Source: CAVLCC01 sp963624975
GTDB lineage: Bacteria > Actinomycetota > Coriobacteriia > Coriobacteriales > CADBOM01
Direction of reading: 5' to 3'
Assembly (NCBI GenBank): GCA_963624975.1
Contig: CAVFRF010000045.1
Location: 1-32,481, forward strand
Length of the DNA stretch: 32,481 bases
The position numbers were made by a program, and so were the translations under genes. The notes under the pieces are model-generated. The model worked only from the letters and a program-made list of their open reading frames with translations. It did no database searches and had not been told where the DNA came from. Below, piece by piece: positions 8,139 to 15,833 of the stretch (its first letter is position 1; the number at the start of each line of letters is the position of its first letter).

Positions 8139-9491
8139 CTAGGCCTCGCTGCGCTCGGCAATCTCTTTCTCCATCTCGATGATCTTGTTGTCGGAGAGCT
8201 TGAACCAGATGAGCGGCACAAGCGAGATCGCGATGAAGATCACGGGCAGTACGGAGTATCCGAACTTGATACCCTCGGCGAAGATGGTGGGATCGGCAGC
8301 GTTGGCATCGTAGGCGATCATGCCCAGCACGACGGGGATGATCACGCCGCGGATGGCAACGCCGAGTTTGATGGCCAGCGAGCAGAACGCCATGGTAACG
8401 CCACGTGCTCCACCGCCGGTCTTCCACTCGCCGTAGGTGCCGCACATCGTGTAGAGGTTGGACGTGAGGCCGTACGACACGCCGAAGAACACCTGGCCCA
8501 CGAACAGCGCCGCGCTAACCGCAAACAGATTCACGGGCAGGATGATCACGGCAGCCTGGCAAACCAGCCATCCGATCACGCCGAAGAGGGTGGTCTTCTT
8601 GGTGCCGATCTTGGCGTTGAACTTGGAGCTGAGCGCGGAGCCGATGATGCAGCCGAGGTAGAAGAACAGCAGTATGATGCTGGAGTCGGCCGAAGATCCC
8701 AGCACGCACTTGGCGTAGTAGGTCGACATCGTGGTAACGATGTAGTAGCCGATCAGGCGGATGGCATCGTGCAGCAGCACCACCACGAGCTGGTCGTTGG
8801 ACACGATGGCCTTGGCCATGTCCTTGAACGTGACGGCCTTGGCGGCAGATCCGGTGGCGTCGCAGCCCTTGGTGATGGCGTAGTGGATGAAGTAGCACAC
8901 CATGTAGCAGCAGGCCACTATGGCGGCTGCGATCGTGTAGGCGATCACGGGGGTCTCGCCGCCGGCGACCGCGAACACGGCGAACAGAGCCGAAGTCATG
9001 ATGGGCAGCAGGTACGACACTGCCAGCTTGCCGATGCTCGAACCCATGGCGATACGGGCGGACAGCCAGGACCTCTCCTCCTGGTTCTCGCCGATGTAGC
9101 CGATGAGGTTGCGGTTGGCGGTCCAGGAGATGTTCCACACGAAGTGGCTCATGATGTAGCCAACGCTGATGATGATAGCGGCTACGATATCTCCGCCGAC
9201 CTTGGTGAACATCAGGATGAAGAACACCGTGACGATGGGCGGGCAGAACAGCAGCCACGGCCTGTACTTGCCGTTCTTGAACGTGACCTTGTCGATCACG
9301 ATGCCTGCGACGACGGCAGAAATCGCGTCGATGATGGCCGACGAGCTGGCGATGATGCCGGTGATGGCCAGCGGCAGCTGCGCCACATCGGTGAGGAAGA
9401 TCATGAAGAACACGTTCTCCATGGTGGACATCATCGAAAATCCGATGTCCGAAACTCCCCAAACAGCCTTGATACTACCTTTTAGAGCCAT
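8139..9491 (-). CDS. GPH-family MFS transporter (paralogue 1)
   Basis: 450-residue, about 12-TM carrier of the glycoside-pentoside-hexuronide:cation symporter type in the major facilitator superfamily. The family hallmark is in the loop after TM2: an aspartate (IIDAISAV) followed by KNGKYRPWLL. Large hydrophobic segments repeat through the protein and the C-terminus is a short charged cytoplasmic tail. It is roughly 70% identical by eye to the transporter at 10985-12352, and a methyltransferase lies between them, so a duplication is likely. The start is MALKG at 9491 because AAGGAGGG lies 9 nt upstream and the paralogue begins the same way; an in-frame extension to 9572 would bury the RBS. 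The substrate is not deducible. In this lineage GPH carriers often serve non-sugar compounds. Confidence 0.9.
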   Translation of the reverse strand: MALKGSIKAVWGVSDIGFSMMSTMENVFFMIFLTDVAQLPLAITGIIASSSAIIDAISAVVAGIVIDKVTFKNGKYRPWLLFCPPIVTVFFILMFTKVGGDIVAAIIISVGYIMSHFVWNISWTANRNLIGYIGENQEERSWLSARIAMGSSIGKLAVSYLLPIMTSALFAVFAVAGGETPVIAYTIAAAIVACCYMVCYFIHYAITKGCDATGSAAKAVTFKDMAKAIVSNDQLVVVLLHDAIRLIGYYIVTTMSTYYAKCVLGSSADSSIILLFFYLGCIIGSALSSKFNAKIGTKKTTLFGVIGWLVCQAAVIILPVNLFAVSAALFVGQVFFGVSYGLTSNLYTMCGTYGEWKTGGGARGVTMAFCSLAIKLGVAIRGVIIPVVLGMIAYDANAADPTIFAEGIKFGYSVLPVIFIAISLVPLIWFKLSDNKIIEMEKEIAERSEA

Positions 9492-9541
9492 GTGATGATT
9501 CCCTCCTTGATCGATTGCCATGGCGAATACAGCAAAAATGC

Positions 9542-9593
9542 GCACCACGAAAGCCCGAAACCCGGAATGCACGCTTTCGGTCTTTCGTGGTGC
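9542..9593 (-). promoter_or_regulatory. Large hairpin in the leader of GPH transporter 1
   Basis: GCACCACGAAAG (9542-9553) pairs with CTTTCGTGGTGC (9582-9593). After one mismatch, CCGAAA (9555-9560) pairs with TTTCGG (9575-9580), around a 14-nt loop. It lies 51 nt upstream of the transporter start and just downstream (minus strand) of the methyltransferase terminator. It has no T tract, so an operator or 5'-UTR structure is more likely than a second terminator. Confidence 0.5.
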
Positions 9594-9600
9594 ACACCCC

Positions 9601-9636
9601 AGAAAAGCACCCGCCGGCTAGAGCGGGTGCTTTTCT
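9601..9636 (-). terminator. Terminator between methyltransferase and GPH transporter 1
   Basis: A perfect 14-bp stem joins AGAAAAGCACCCGC (9601-9614) and GCGGGTGCTTTTCT (9623-9636) with an 8-nt loop. The T-rich 3' arm is the classic form on either strand. It separates transcription of the methyltransferase gene from the transporter downstream. Confidence 0.88.
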
Positions 9637-9738
9637 AAAAGGCAAAGCAGTTGTTTGCGAGGGCCGCCGCCCAGACGCTCGATCGCTCATGCGCTCAGGC
9701 GGCAGCTCCGCGGTAAAGCAAAGTTTGCTCGTGAAGGA

Positions 9739-10743
9739 CTAGCAGCCGTAGACGTCGCGGTTGTAGCAGCGGATCTCGTCGTCGATGAACTTGTCCGTAA
9801 GCGGGAAGATGCCGGCATTCTTGAGGCCGGAGGTGAGGGAGGGGATAAAGTGTCCGCCGGGGCCCCAGGTCTCGCAGACCTTGCGGGTTTCGGCGCGAAT
9901 CTCCTCTTCCGTCTGGTCGGCACGGTCGATGATCGAGTCGATGCCGCCCATGAGGGTAATCTTGCCCTCCGACTCCTTCTGGAGCTTCGTGATGTTGTTG
10001 GTGTTGAGGCAGCCCTGCCAGATGTCGATACCCAGGTCGATCATGTCGGGCACGATGGGCTCGCAGTAGGAGTCGGCGTGGTGGATGATGAGCACGTCGT
10101 TCTCCTTGAGGTAATCGTAGATCTTCTGGTAGAGCGGCTTGTAGAACTCGCGCCACACCTCGGGATTGTTGAACAGCGACTCCTTCGAGCCCCAGTCGTC
10201 GTGCGAGTTGATCGCGTCGGGATGCATGTACTCGACGAGCAGCTCAACGTAGTGGAAGCGCCAGTCGGCGATCATCTGCAGGTAGTCGTGCGTGGCCTCG
10301 GGCTCCTCCAGAGGTGCGCACATGGTGTCCTCCATGCCCAGCAGGAAGTGAGCCTGCTCGAAGATGCCGGTGCCGAAGTGCACGATCGACATGTTGCCGC
10401 GAGCGCGGATCTCGTCCTGCAGAGCCAGCGCGTCGTCCCATGCGCCGGGCTCGGTAGCGGGGGTGTCGAGGTCGGGAACCTTCACGCTCTCCCAGTCGCA
10501 CACGTCGTGCAGCACGCGCTCGTCCTCGGTCACGTGCGGCATGGCGCCGGGTGCATCCTCAGGGAAGAGGATCAGGGTGCCCCACCTGTCGCGGGTTGTG
10601 GTGCCCCTGGCCCTGTTGCCGCGGCAGAACTTCATAAGCGGCTCGTTCATAACGAACTCGAAGGGCTCCCACTGCACGAGCAGCCTGGACGGATGTCCGT
10701 TGGGATCCAGGGTTTCCTGAAGAAGCTCTCTGATTTCACTCAT
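9739..10743 (-). CDS. Uroporphyrinogen-decarboxylase-fold methyltransferase (MtaA/CmuA/MtvB-like)
   Basis: 334-residue (beta/alpha)8 protein of the URO-D superfamily. It has VQWEPFEFV near the N-terminus, DRWGTL, HFGTGIFEQAHFLLG in the middle, then HHADSYCEPIVPDM and MGGIDSIID near the C-terminus. True HemE enzymes carry a different N-terminal substrate signature and sit with haem genes. This one resembles the anaerobic methyltransferase branch that moves methyl groups between substrates and corrinoid proteins. The usual zinc ligand motif HxC is not present; HADSYC occupies its place. No corrinoid protein or reductive activator is encoded nearby. ATG 10743 has GAGGG 8 nt upstream; in-frame extension to 10872 has no RBS and runs through a hairpin. 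It probably acts on the compound imported by the flanking transporters (inference). Confidence 0.8.
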   Translation of the reverse strand: MSEIRELLQETLDPNGHPSRLLVQWEPFEFVMNEPLMKFCRGNRARGTTTRDRWGTLILFPEDAPGAMPHVTEDERVLHDVCDWESVKVPDLDTPATEPGAWDDALALQDEIRARGNMSIVHFGTGIFEQAHFLLGMEDTMCAPLEEPEATHDYLQMIADWRFHYVELLVEYMHPDAINSHDDWGSKESLFNNPEVWREFYKPLYQKIYDYLKENDVLIIHHADSYCEPIVPDMIDLGIDIWQGCLNTNNITKLQKESEGKITLMGGIDSIIDRADQTEEEIRAETRKVCETWGPGGHFIPSLTSGLKNAGIFPLTDKFIDDEIRCYNRDVYGC

Positions 10744-10771
10744 CGTTTTATCCCTCTTTTCAATCGATGTC

Positions 10772-10896
10772 TTGCCTGATGTTGCCTGCAAATTTCGAGC
10801 GGCGCCCTCCCGATTCCCTCCTATGGATCGCTTGGAGGGCGCCTTGCTCGAAACAGTTGCCTCGTTTTGCAACCTTGATCCAGGTTGCAGTTGCCT
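10772..10896 (-). promoter_or_regulatory. Leader of the methyltransferase gene: bulged hairpin and AGGCAA repeats
   Basis: TTTCGAGC+GGCGCCCTCC (10793-10810) pairs with GGAGGGCGCC+GCTCGAAA (10834-10853). Only a TT bulge (10844-10845) interrupts the 18-bp stem. AGGCAA occurs four times on the minus strand (plus-strand TTGCCT at 10772, 10782, 10857, 10891). A further small hairpin joins TGCAACC (10868-10874) and GGTTGCA (10883-10889). No known riboswitch consensus was recognised. The rest of the 241-bp gap holds only a weak hairpin (10958-10978) after the transporter stop. Confidence 0.45.
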
Positions 10897-10984
10897 GCGC
10901 TAGCCTTGGCGAGGCTGCCTCAAGCTGTAGTGCTAATGCACAGGCCAAACCCCAATTGCGTCAAACCGTAGTTTGCGCTGATTG

Positions 10985-12352
10985 CTACTCGGCTGCGTTC
11001 GCAGCGTTGCGCTCTGCAATCTCCTTGTCCATCTGGGCGATCTTCTCGTCGGAGAGCTTGAAGCCGATCAGCGGGATCAGCGAGATCACGATGCACACCA
11101 GCGGGAACAGGCCGTAGAGGTTCTGGATGCCGGAAGCATAGATGGTCGGGTCGGCAGCGGTAGCGTCGTAGGCGATCATGCCCAGCACGACGGGGATGAT
11201 GACGCCGCGGATGGCAACGCCGATCTTGATGGCCAGCGAGCAGAACGCCATGGTAACGCCGCGAGCCTGGCCGCCGGTCTTCCACTCGCCGTAGGTGCCG
11301 CACATCGCGTAGAGGTTGGAGGTGTAGCCGTAGGCGAATCCGAAGAAGAGCTGGCCGATGAAGAGGCAAGCGCAGACGATCCAGAGGTTGGCGGGCAGAA
11401 TCGTGACCAGAGCCTGGAACACGAGCCATCCGATAACGCCCAGGAAGGTGGTCTTCTTGACGCCGATCTTGGCGCCGATTTTCGAGGTGAAGGCGGCACC
11501 GATGATGCAGCCGAGGTAGAAGAACACGAGCATGATGCCGGAATCGCCGGGCACTCCCAGCACGCACTTGGCGTAGTAGGTGGTCAGGGTCGCAACGCCG
11601 TAGTAGGCGATCAGGCGGATAGCGTCGTGCAGGAGCACGATGATGAGCTGATCGTTGGTGGCGACGGCCTTGGCCATGTCCTTGAAGGTGACTGCCTTGG
11701 AAGCGGACTCCTGCGCGTCGCATCCCTTGGTGATTCCGAAGTGGATGTAGTAGCAAACCAGGAAGCAAAGAGCCATGATGAGAGCTGCGACCGTGTAGGC
11801 GATCACAGGCACGCTTCCGCCGGAACCGGCGGTGAACAGCGCGAAGAGCGCCGTGGTGATGATCGGCACCAGGTAGGAACCTGCGAGCTTGCCGATGTTG
11901 GAACCGATAGCGATACGGGCGGACAGCCAGGTCCTGTCAGACTGCTCGTTCGAGATGAACGGGATGAGGTTGCGGTTTGCAGTCCAGCAGATGTTCCACA
12001 CGAAGTGGCTGAGCACATATCCCAGACCGATGAGCAGGCCTGCGACCACGTCGCCGCCGATCTTGGTGAACATGAGCACGAAGAACACGGTAACGATCGG
12101 CGGGCAAATGAGCAGCCAGGGCCTGTACTTTCCGTTCTTGAACTTGACCTTGTCGATTACGATGCCCGCGACTACTGCAGAGATTGCATCGATGAGAGCG
12201 GTGGATCCTGCGATGATTCCCGTGATGGCCAGCGGAAGCTGGGCCACGTCCGTGAGGAAGATCATGAAGAATACCGTCTCGGTGGTCGACATCATCGAGA
12301 AGCCGACTTCGGAGATTCCCCAGACTCCCTTGATGCTACTTTTGAGTGCCAT
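10985..12352 (-). CDS. GPH-family MFS transporter (paralogue 2)
   Basis: 455 residues, same architecture as the 8139-9491 protein: about 12 TM segments, LIDAISAV and KNGKYRPWLL in the first cytoplasmic loop, and the conserved TCGTYGEWKTGGQARG-like loop late in the protein (CGTYGEWKTGG). The start MALKSS at 12352 is supported by AAAGGAGGG six nt upstream and by the matching start of its paralogue. It is divergently transcribed from the PucR-family gene at 12575, which is the obvious candidate regulator. Its promoter carries the CATCGGCCGATG element. No separate strong terminator follows, so read-through into the methyltransferase gene (242 nt downstream) is possible. Confidence 0.9.
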   Translation of the reverse strand: MALKSSIKGVWGISEVGFSMMSTTETVFFMIFLTDVAQLPLAITGIIAGSTALIDAISAVVAGIVIDKVKFKNGKYRPWLLICPPIVTVFFVLMFTKIGGDVVAGLLIGLGYVLSHFVWNICWTANRNLIPFISNEQSDRTWLSARIAIGSNIGKLAGSYLVPIITTALFALFTAGSGGSVPVIAYTVAALIMALCFLVCYYIHFGITKGCDAQESASKAVTFKDMAKAVATNDQLIIVLLHDAIRLIAYYGVATLTTYYAKCVLGVPGDSGIMLVFFYLGCIIGAAFTSKIGAKIGVKKTTFLGVIGWLVFQALVTILPANLWIVCACLFIGQLFFGFAYGYTSNLYAMCGTYGEWKTGGQARGVTMAFCSLAIKIGVAIRGVIIPVVLGMIAYDATAADPTIYASGIQNLYGLFPLVCIVISLIPLIGFKLSDEKIAQMDKEIAERNAANAAE

Positions 12353-12391
12353 CGAACCCTCCTTTAATTGATTTCGTGGCTTTACATGCAG

Positions 12392-12432
12392 TGGCAACAT
12401 CGGCCGATGAAAATTGCCTTGCCTGAATTCTA
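12392..12432 (-). promoter_or_regulatory. Promoter/operator of GPH transporter 2
   Basis: Read on the minus strand: a -10-like TAGAAT (12427-12432), exactly 17 nt, then the 20-mer TTCATCGGCCGATGTTGCCA (12411-12392), whose core CATCGGCCGATG is a perfect 12-nt palindrome. The palindrome begins about 46 nt before the ATG. The same 20-mer occurs at 16266-16285 at the same distance from a -10-like hexamer. There is no recognisable -35, which would fit activator-dependent transcription. Confidence 0.7.
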
Positions 12433-12489
12433 ATCATCACGATTACACGAATTCCACACACAACGTGCCTAGCTTTTCATAACGCGAAC

Positions 12490-12530
12490 TGTGCATACTG
12501 CACATTGAAATGTGCTATAGTATCTCCACG
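12490..12530 (+). promoter_or_regulatory. Putative promoter of the PucR-family gene with TGTGCA palindrome
   Basis: TGTGCA-TAC-TGCACA is a perfect inverted repeat at 12490-12504, where a -35 would lie. It is followed by another ATGTGC (12510-12515) and by TGC-TATAGT/TAGTAT (12513-12523), an extended -10-like sequence. CTCCACG follows directly and is also found directly after the -10 of the third transporter. The ATG is 44 nt further on. A site for autoregulation is likely but inferred. Confidence 0.45.
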
Positions 12531-12574
12531 TAACCTCCATCAAAACTACAAACTTCAAGGATTTTGGAGCCGTT

Positions 12575-14083
12575 ATGAGCCTCTCGTTCAACTTTTTGTA
12601 CACAAAGTTTTTCAATACCTATCAGAGCGTGACCAAGCGAATGGGCATTGAAGAATACCGCGAGCTCGTGGCGATAGGCTATCTCAACGATTCCGAGAAG
12701 CTCGTGGACGACATCCTCTACTTCGATACGTATCAGGACTTGGGGGACTGGCACAACGATGTCGAGATATGCGTGGTCACCACTGTCGAGAGAGCGCATC
12801 TGTTTCCCAAGTGCAACCTCATCGTGTTGCAGAGCAAGTCGGAACTTTCCATGGCGCCGGCTTTTGCAAACCGGATTTTCATACGCATGGCGGAATGGGA
12901 GAGAGATATATACCGGGTGCTGGCCGCCAACGAAAGCCCACAGAAGATCATCGACGTTACGGCAGAGTTGGTGGGAAGCCCCATGTACATCGCCGATACC
13001 AGCTTCAAGATGATTGCCCGATGGGGCGACGAGCTTGGCGAGGCCAATCCCACATGGCGCTACCAAGTCAAATACAGCTATCTGCCATACAACGTTACCG
13101 AATCCCTCATCGAAACGGGCGACCTTGAATTGCTCTATAAAAAGAAGAAAGCCTGGATCGTGTCCGGCATGCAGGCTTTTCCCAGTTTACCCTTCGTGAG
13201 CAAGTCGATACAACGTGATGGAGAGCACTATGGCAACTTCTTCATCATCGAGTTCTACCGGCACCTGGACGACTGCGACGTGGAGATCGCCGACAAACTC
13301 GGGGATATGCTGTCGCTCTCCATGATTGGCAACAAGAACTACCTAGAAGCCAGTTCGATGTACCATTCGCACTTTCTGGAAGAGATCATCGAGGGCACTG
13401 TCGAAGACGACCAGATAGTGCGAGACCAGCTCAAGGCGCTGGGGTGGAGACCCGAGGGGGAGTACTTCCTCGCGATGTTCAACACATCCGAGGACGATGT
13501 GGCAATCTGCAACCATCTGATGATGATGATCACGACCAACCTCGAGTCGCAGTGCCTCATATACAAGGGGTTCGTGCTTGCCGTGATCAACTACGAGAAG
13601 AGCGGCTTTGGCAAATGCCTCGAGCAGCTAGATGGCCTGCAGCACGACTTTAACCGCAGCGTGGGCGTTAGCGAGATCTACGGCAACTTCTTCGACACCG
13701 CCACCTACTACGAGCAGGCGGCATTCGCTCTCTCTATCAGACCCACAGAGGGCAAGAGCAAACGCATCATGTACACCTGCAACTTCGCCATCGACCTAGT
13801 GAAGAGAATCAAGCGGAAGGTTCCCAAGTACTATGCGGTGCAGCGTCTGAAGCATTACGACGACCAGCACGGCACGGAGCTGTGCGACACGCTTCTCACG
13901 TGGCTGGCCAACGATCGCAACACCGCTGCCACCGCCGACAAGATGTTCCTGCACCGCAACACGCTGATGAACCGCATCAAGCGCATCGAGGAGGTTATGG
14001 ACGTCGACCTGAACGACATGAACGTGAGGCTCCGCGTGGTGCTGGCCCTCTACGGCCTGGTGGAAGACAAGATGCCCTCGTAG
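12575..14083 (+). CDS. PucR-family transcriptional regulator
   Basis: 502 residues. The C-terminus carries the PucR helix-turn-helix (HTH_30) at about 440-490: LLTWLANDRN, then TAATADKMFLHRNTLMNRIKRIEE, then DLNDMNVRLRVVLALYGL. The HRNTLxxRIxRIE pattern is diagnostic for the PucR/CdaR group. The central region (about 265-400) resembles the GGDEF-like domain of this group. The N-terminal ~260 residues look like a sensory region (probable GAF-like fold around 115-245) and contain no TM segment, so a cytosolic ligand sensor is likely. Such regulators usually activate catabolic genes when substrate is present. Divergent position next to transporter 2 supports local control. GGAG lies 5 nt before ATG 12575. 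Confidence 0.85.
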   Translation: MSLSFNFLYTKFFNTYQSVTKRMGIEEYRELVAIGYLNDSEKLVDDILYFDTYQDLGDWHNDVEICVVTTVERAHLFPKCNLIVLQSKSELSMAPAFANRIFIRMAEWERDIYRVLAANESPQKIIDVTAELVGSPMYIADTSFKMIARWGDELGEANPTWRYQVKYSYLPYNVTESLIETGDLELLYKKKKAWIVSGMQAFPSLPFVSKSIQRDGEHYGNFFIIEFYRHLDDCDVEIADKLGDMLSLSMIGNKNYLEASSMYHSHFLEEIIEGTVEDDQIVRDQLKALGWRPEGEYFLAMFNTSEDDVAICNHLMMMITTNLESQCLIYKGFVLAVINYEKSGFGKCLEQLDGLQHDFNRSVGVSEIYGNFFDTATYYEQAAFALSIRPTEGKSKRIMYTCNFAIDLVKRIKRKVPKYYAVQRLKHYDDQHGTELCDTLLTWLANDRNTAATADKMFLHRNTLMNRIKRIEEVMDVDLNDMNVRLRVVLALYGLVEDKMPS

Positions 14084-14099
14084 GATTCCGACCGGAACC

Positions 14100-15740
14100 C
14101 TAGTGCACGCTCTCCTTGCCCACGAGGCCGGCGGCTCCGTAGCGCTCGCGCAACAGCGGCTTCTCGATCTTGCCGGTGGGGTTGCGGGGCACCTCTGCGA
14201 AGATGTACTTGCGCGGACGCTTATAGCGAGGCAGGGCATTGCAGAAATCGCGCATCTCGTCTTCGCTGCACTCGTGGTCGGGCTTGAGCTCCACCACGGC
14301 GCAGGCGATCTCGCCCAGGCGCGTGTCGGGAATGCCGATCACCGCGACGTCTTTCACCGCGTCGTTCGTGCGGATGAAGTCCTCGATCTGCACGGGGTAG
14401 AGGTTCTCTCCGCCCATGATGATCACGTCTTTCTTGCGATCCACCAGCCAGATGAAGCCGTCTTTGTCGACTTCGGCCATGTCGCCGGTGTAGAGCCAGC
14501 CGTCCTTGAGCACCTCGGCAGTGGCCTGGGGGTTGTTGTAGTAGCACTCCATCACGCCGTCGCCCTTGAGGCAAAGCTCTCCGACTTCGCCGGATCCGGG
14601 CGCTACCACCGCGCCGTCGGGTTTGCGCACCTCCGCCTGCCAGCCCCAGCCGGGCACGCCGATGGCTCCCACATGGTCGGTGTTCTCGACTCCGAGATGA
14701 ACCGAGCCGGGCCCGATGCCCTCGGACAGGCCGTAGTTGGTGTCGTACTGGTGGTTGGGAAAGTACTTGTGCCAGCGCTTGATGAGGCTCATCGGCACGG
14801 GCTGCGCGCCGATGTGCATGAGCCTCCACTGGTCGAGCTTGTAGTCGTCGAGGTTCACCGTGCCGTCTTCGATGGCATCGAGGATGTCCTGCGCCCACGG
14901 CACCAGCAACCACACGATGGTGCAGCGCTCTTCCGACACCGTGCGCAGGATCCAGTCGGGGCGCACGCCACGAAGGATAACGCCGCGCGAGCAAGAGGCC
15001 AGGCTGCCGAACCAGTGCATCTTGGCGCCCACATGGTAGAGCGGCGGGATGCACAGGAACACGTCGTCCTGCGTCTGCCCATGATGGTGCTGCTCGGCCA
15101 GCGCCGCATGCATGAGGCTGCGGTGCTTGTGCAGGATGGCCTTGGGAAATCCGGTCGTGCCGCTGGAGAAGTATATGGCTCCATGGTCGTCGTCGGTATA
15201 CTCCACGCCCGGGTCCTCGGCGGTGAAGTGCCCCACGCGAATGTTGTAGCTATCTGCGAAGGTGGGGCAGTCCTCGCCCACGAAGTAGAGGTGCTTCACG
15301 TCGGGGATGCGGTCCACGATCTCTTCCACACGTCCGATGAACTCGGGCCCGAAGATCATCGCGTCCACCTCGGCAAGCTCGAGGCAGTACTTGATCTCGT
15401 CTGCGGTATAGCGGTAGTTGAGAGGCACCGCGATTGCCCCCGACTTGAGGATTCCCATATATATGGGCAGCCATTCGAGGCAGTTCATGAGCAGGATCGC
15501 GACCTTGTCGCCCTTCTCGATTCCAGCGTCCATGAGCAGATGCGCGAACCTATTGGCCCGGTCGTTGAAGACCTTCCATGTGATCTCCCTGCGGTATCGC
15601 TTGGTTGGGTTGGTCTCGACAAGCTCGTACTCGCGCCAGGTGGTGCCCCTGTGCTCGCGAATCTCGGGGTTGATCTCGACCAGCGCCACGCCGTCGGGGT
15701 CGATGGAAGCGTTTCTCTCAAGGAACTTGGTGATGGGCAT
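14100..15740 (-). CDS. AMP-forming acyl-CoA synthetase (ANL superfamily)
   Basis: 546 residues. It activates a carboxylic acid as acyl-adenylate and transfers it to CoA. The P-loop-like A3 motif YFSSGTTGFPK is near residue 195, YGLSEG near 340, YTGD near 417, the hinge DRKKDVIIMGGENLYP near 435, and the C-terminal catalytic Lys in PTGKIEKPL near 522. Length and motifs fit fatty-acyl, carnitine/crotonobetaine or aromatic-acid CoA ligases; the acid cannot be identified. RBS AAAGGGA lies about 10 nt before ATG 15740. The gene converges on the PucR gene with 16 nt between stops and is divergent from the third transporter, suggesting it handles an imported carboxylate. Confidence 0.9.
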   Translation of the reverse strand: MPITKFLERNASIDPDGVALVEINPEIREHRGTTWREYELVETNPTKRYRREITWKVFNDRANRFAHLLMDAGIEKGDKVAILLMNCLEWLPIYMGILKSGAIAVPLNYRYTADEIKYCLELAEVDAMIFGPEFIGRVEEIVDRIPDVKHLYFVGEDCPTFADSYNIRVGHFTAEDPGVEYTDDDHGAIYFSSGTTGFPKAILHKHRSLMHAALAEQHHHGQTQDDVFLCIPPLYHVGAKMHWFGSLASCSRGVILRGVRPDWILRTVSEERCTIVWLLVPWAQDILDAIEDGTVNLDDYKLDQWRLMHIGAQPVPMSLIKRWHKYFPNHQYDTNYGLSEGIGPGSVHLGVENTDHVGAIGVPGWGWQAEVRKPDGAVVAPGSGEVGELCLKGDGVMECYYNNPQATAEVLKDGWLYTGDMAEVDKDGFIWLVDRKKDVIIMGGENLYPVQIEDFIRTNDAVKDVAVIGIPDTRLGEIACAVVELKPDHECSEDEMRDFCNALPRYKRPRKYIFAEVPRNPTGKIEKPLLRERYGAAGLVGKESVH

Positions 15741-15779
15741 GTCTTGGAATCCCTTTCGATGATGTTGTACGAATCGAGT

Positions 15780-15805
15780 GCTTGCGCACGCAAGCCACTA
15801 GTATA
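15780..15805 (-). promoter_or_regulatory. Promoter region of the acyl-CoA ligase with palindrome
   Basis: On the minus strand, TATACT (15805-15800) fits a -10 box. Four nt later comes the perfect 16-nt palindrome GCTTGCGCACGCAAGC (plus-strand 15780-15795), which would overlap the transcription start, a typical repressor position. The ATG is 39 nt downstream. No convincing -35 is visible. Confidence 0.45.
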
Positions 15806-15833
15806 TCCCACACATGGGCCGGTGAGTTTGAAC

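Noticed and set aside
9492..9572. N-terminal extension of GPH transporter 1 (and the equivalent for transporter 2, 12353-12400)
   Set aside because: The extensions are unrelated to each other, while similarity begins at MALK in both; strong RBSs lie inside the extensions.
10744..10984. Cobalamin or SAM riboswitch before the methyltransferase
   Set aside because: Expected for corrinoid-linked genes, but neither a B12 box nor a SAM-type core could be matched; only hairpins and AGGCAA repeats are visible.
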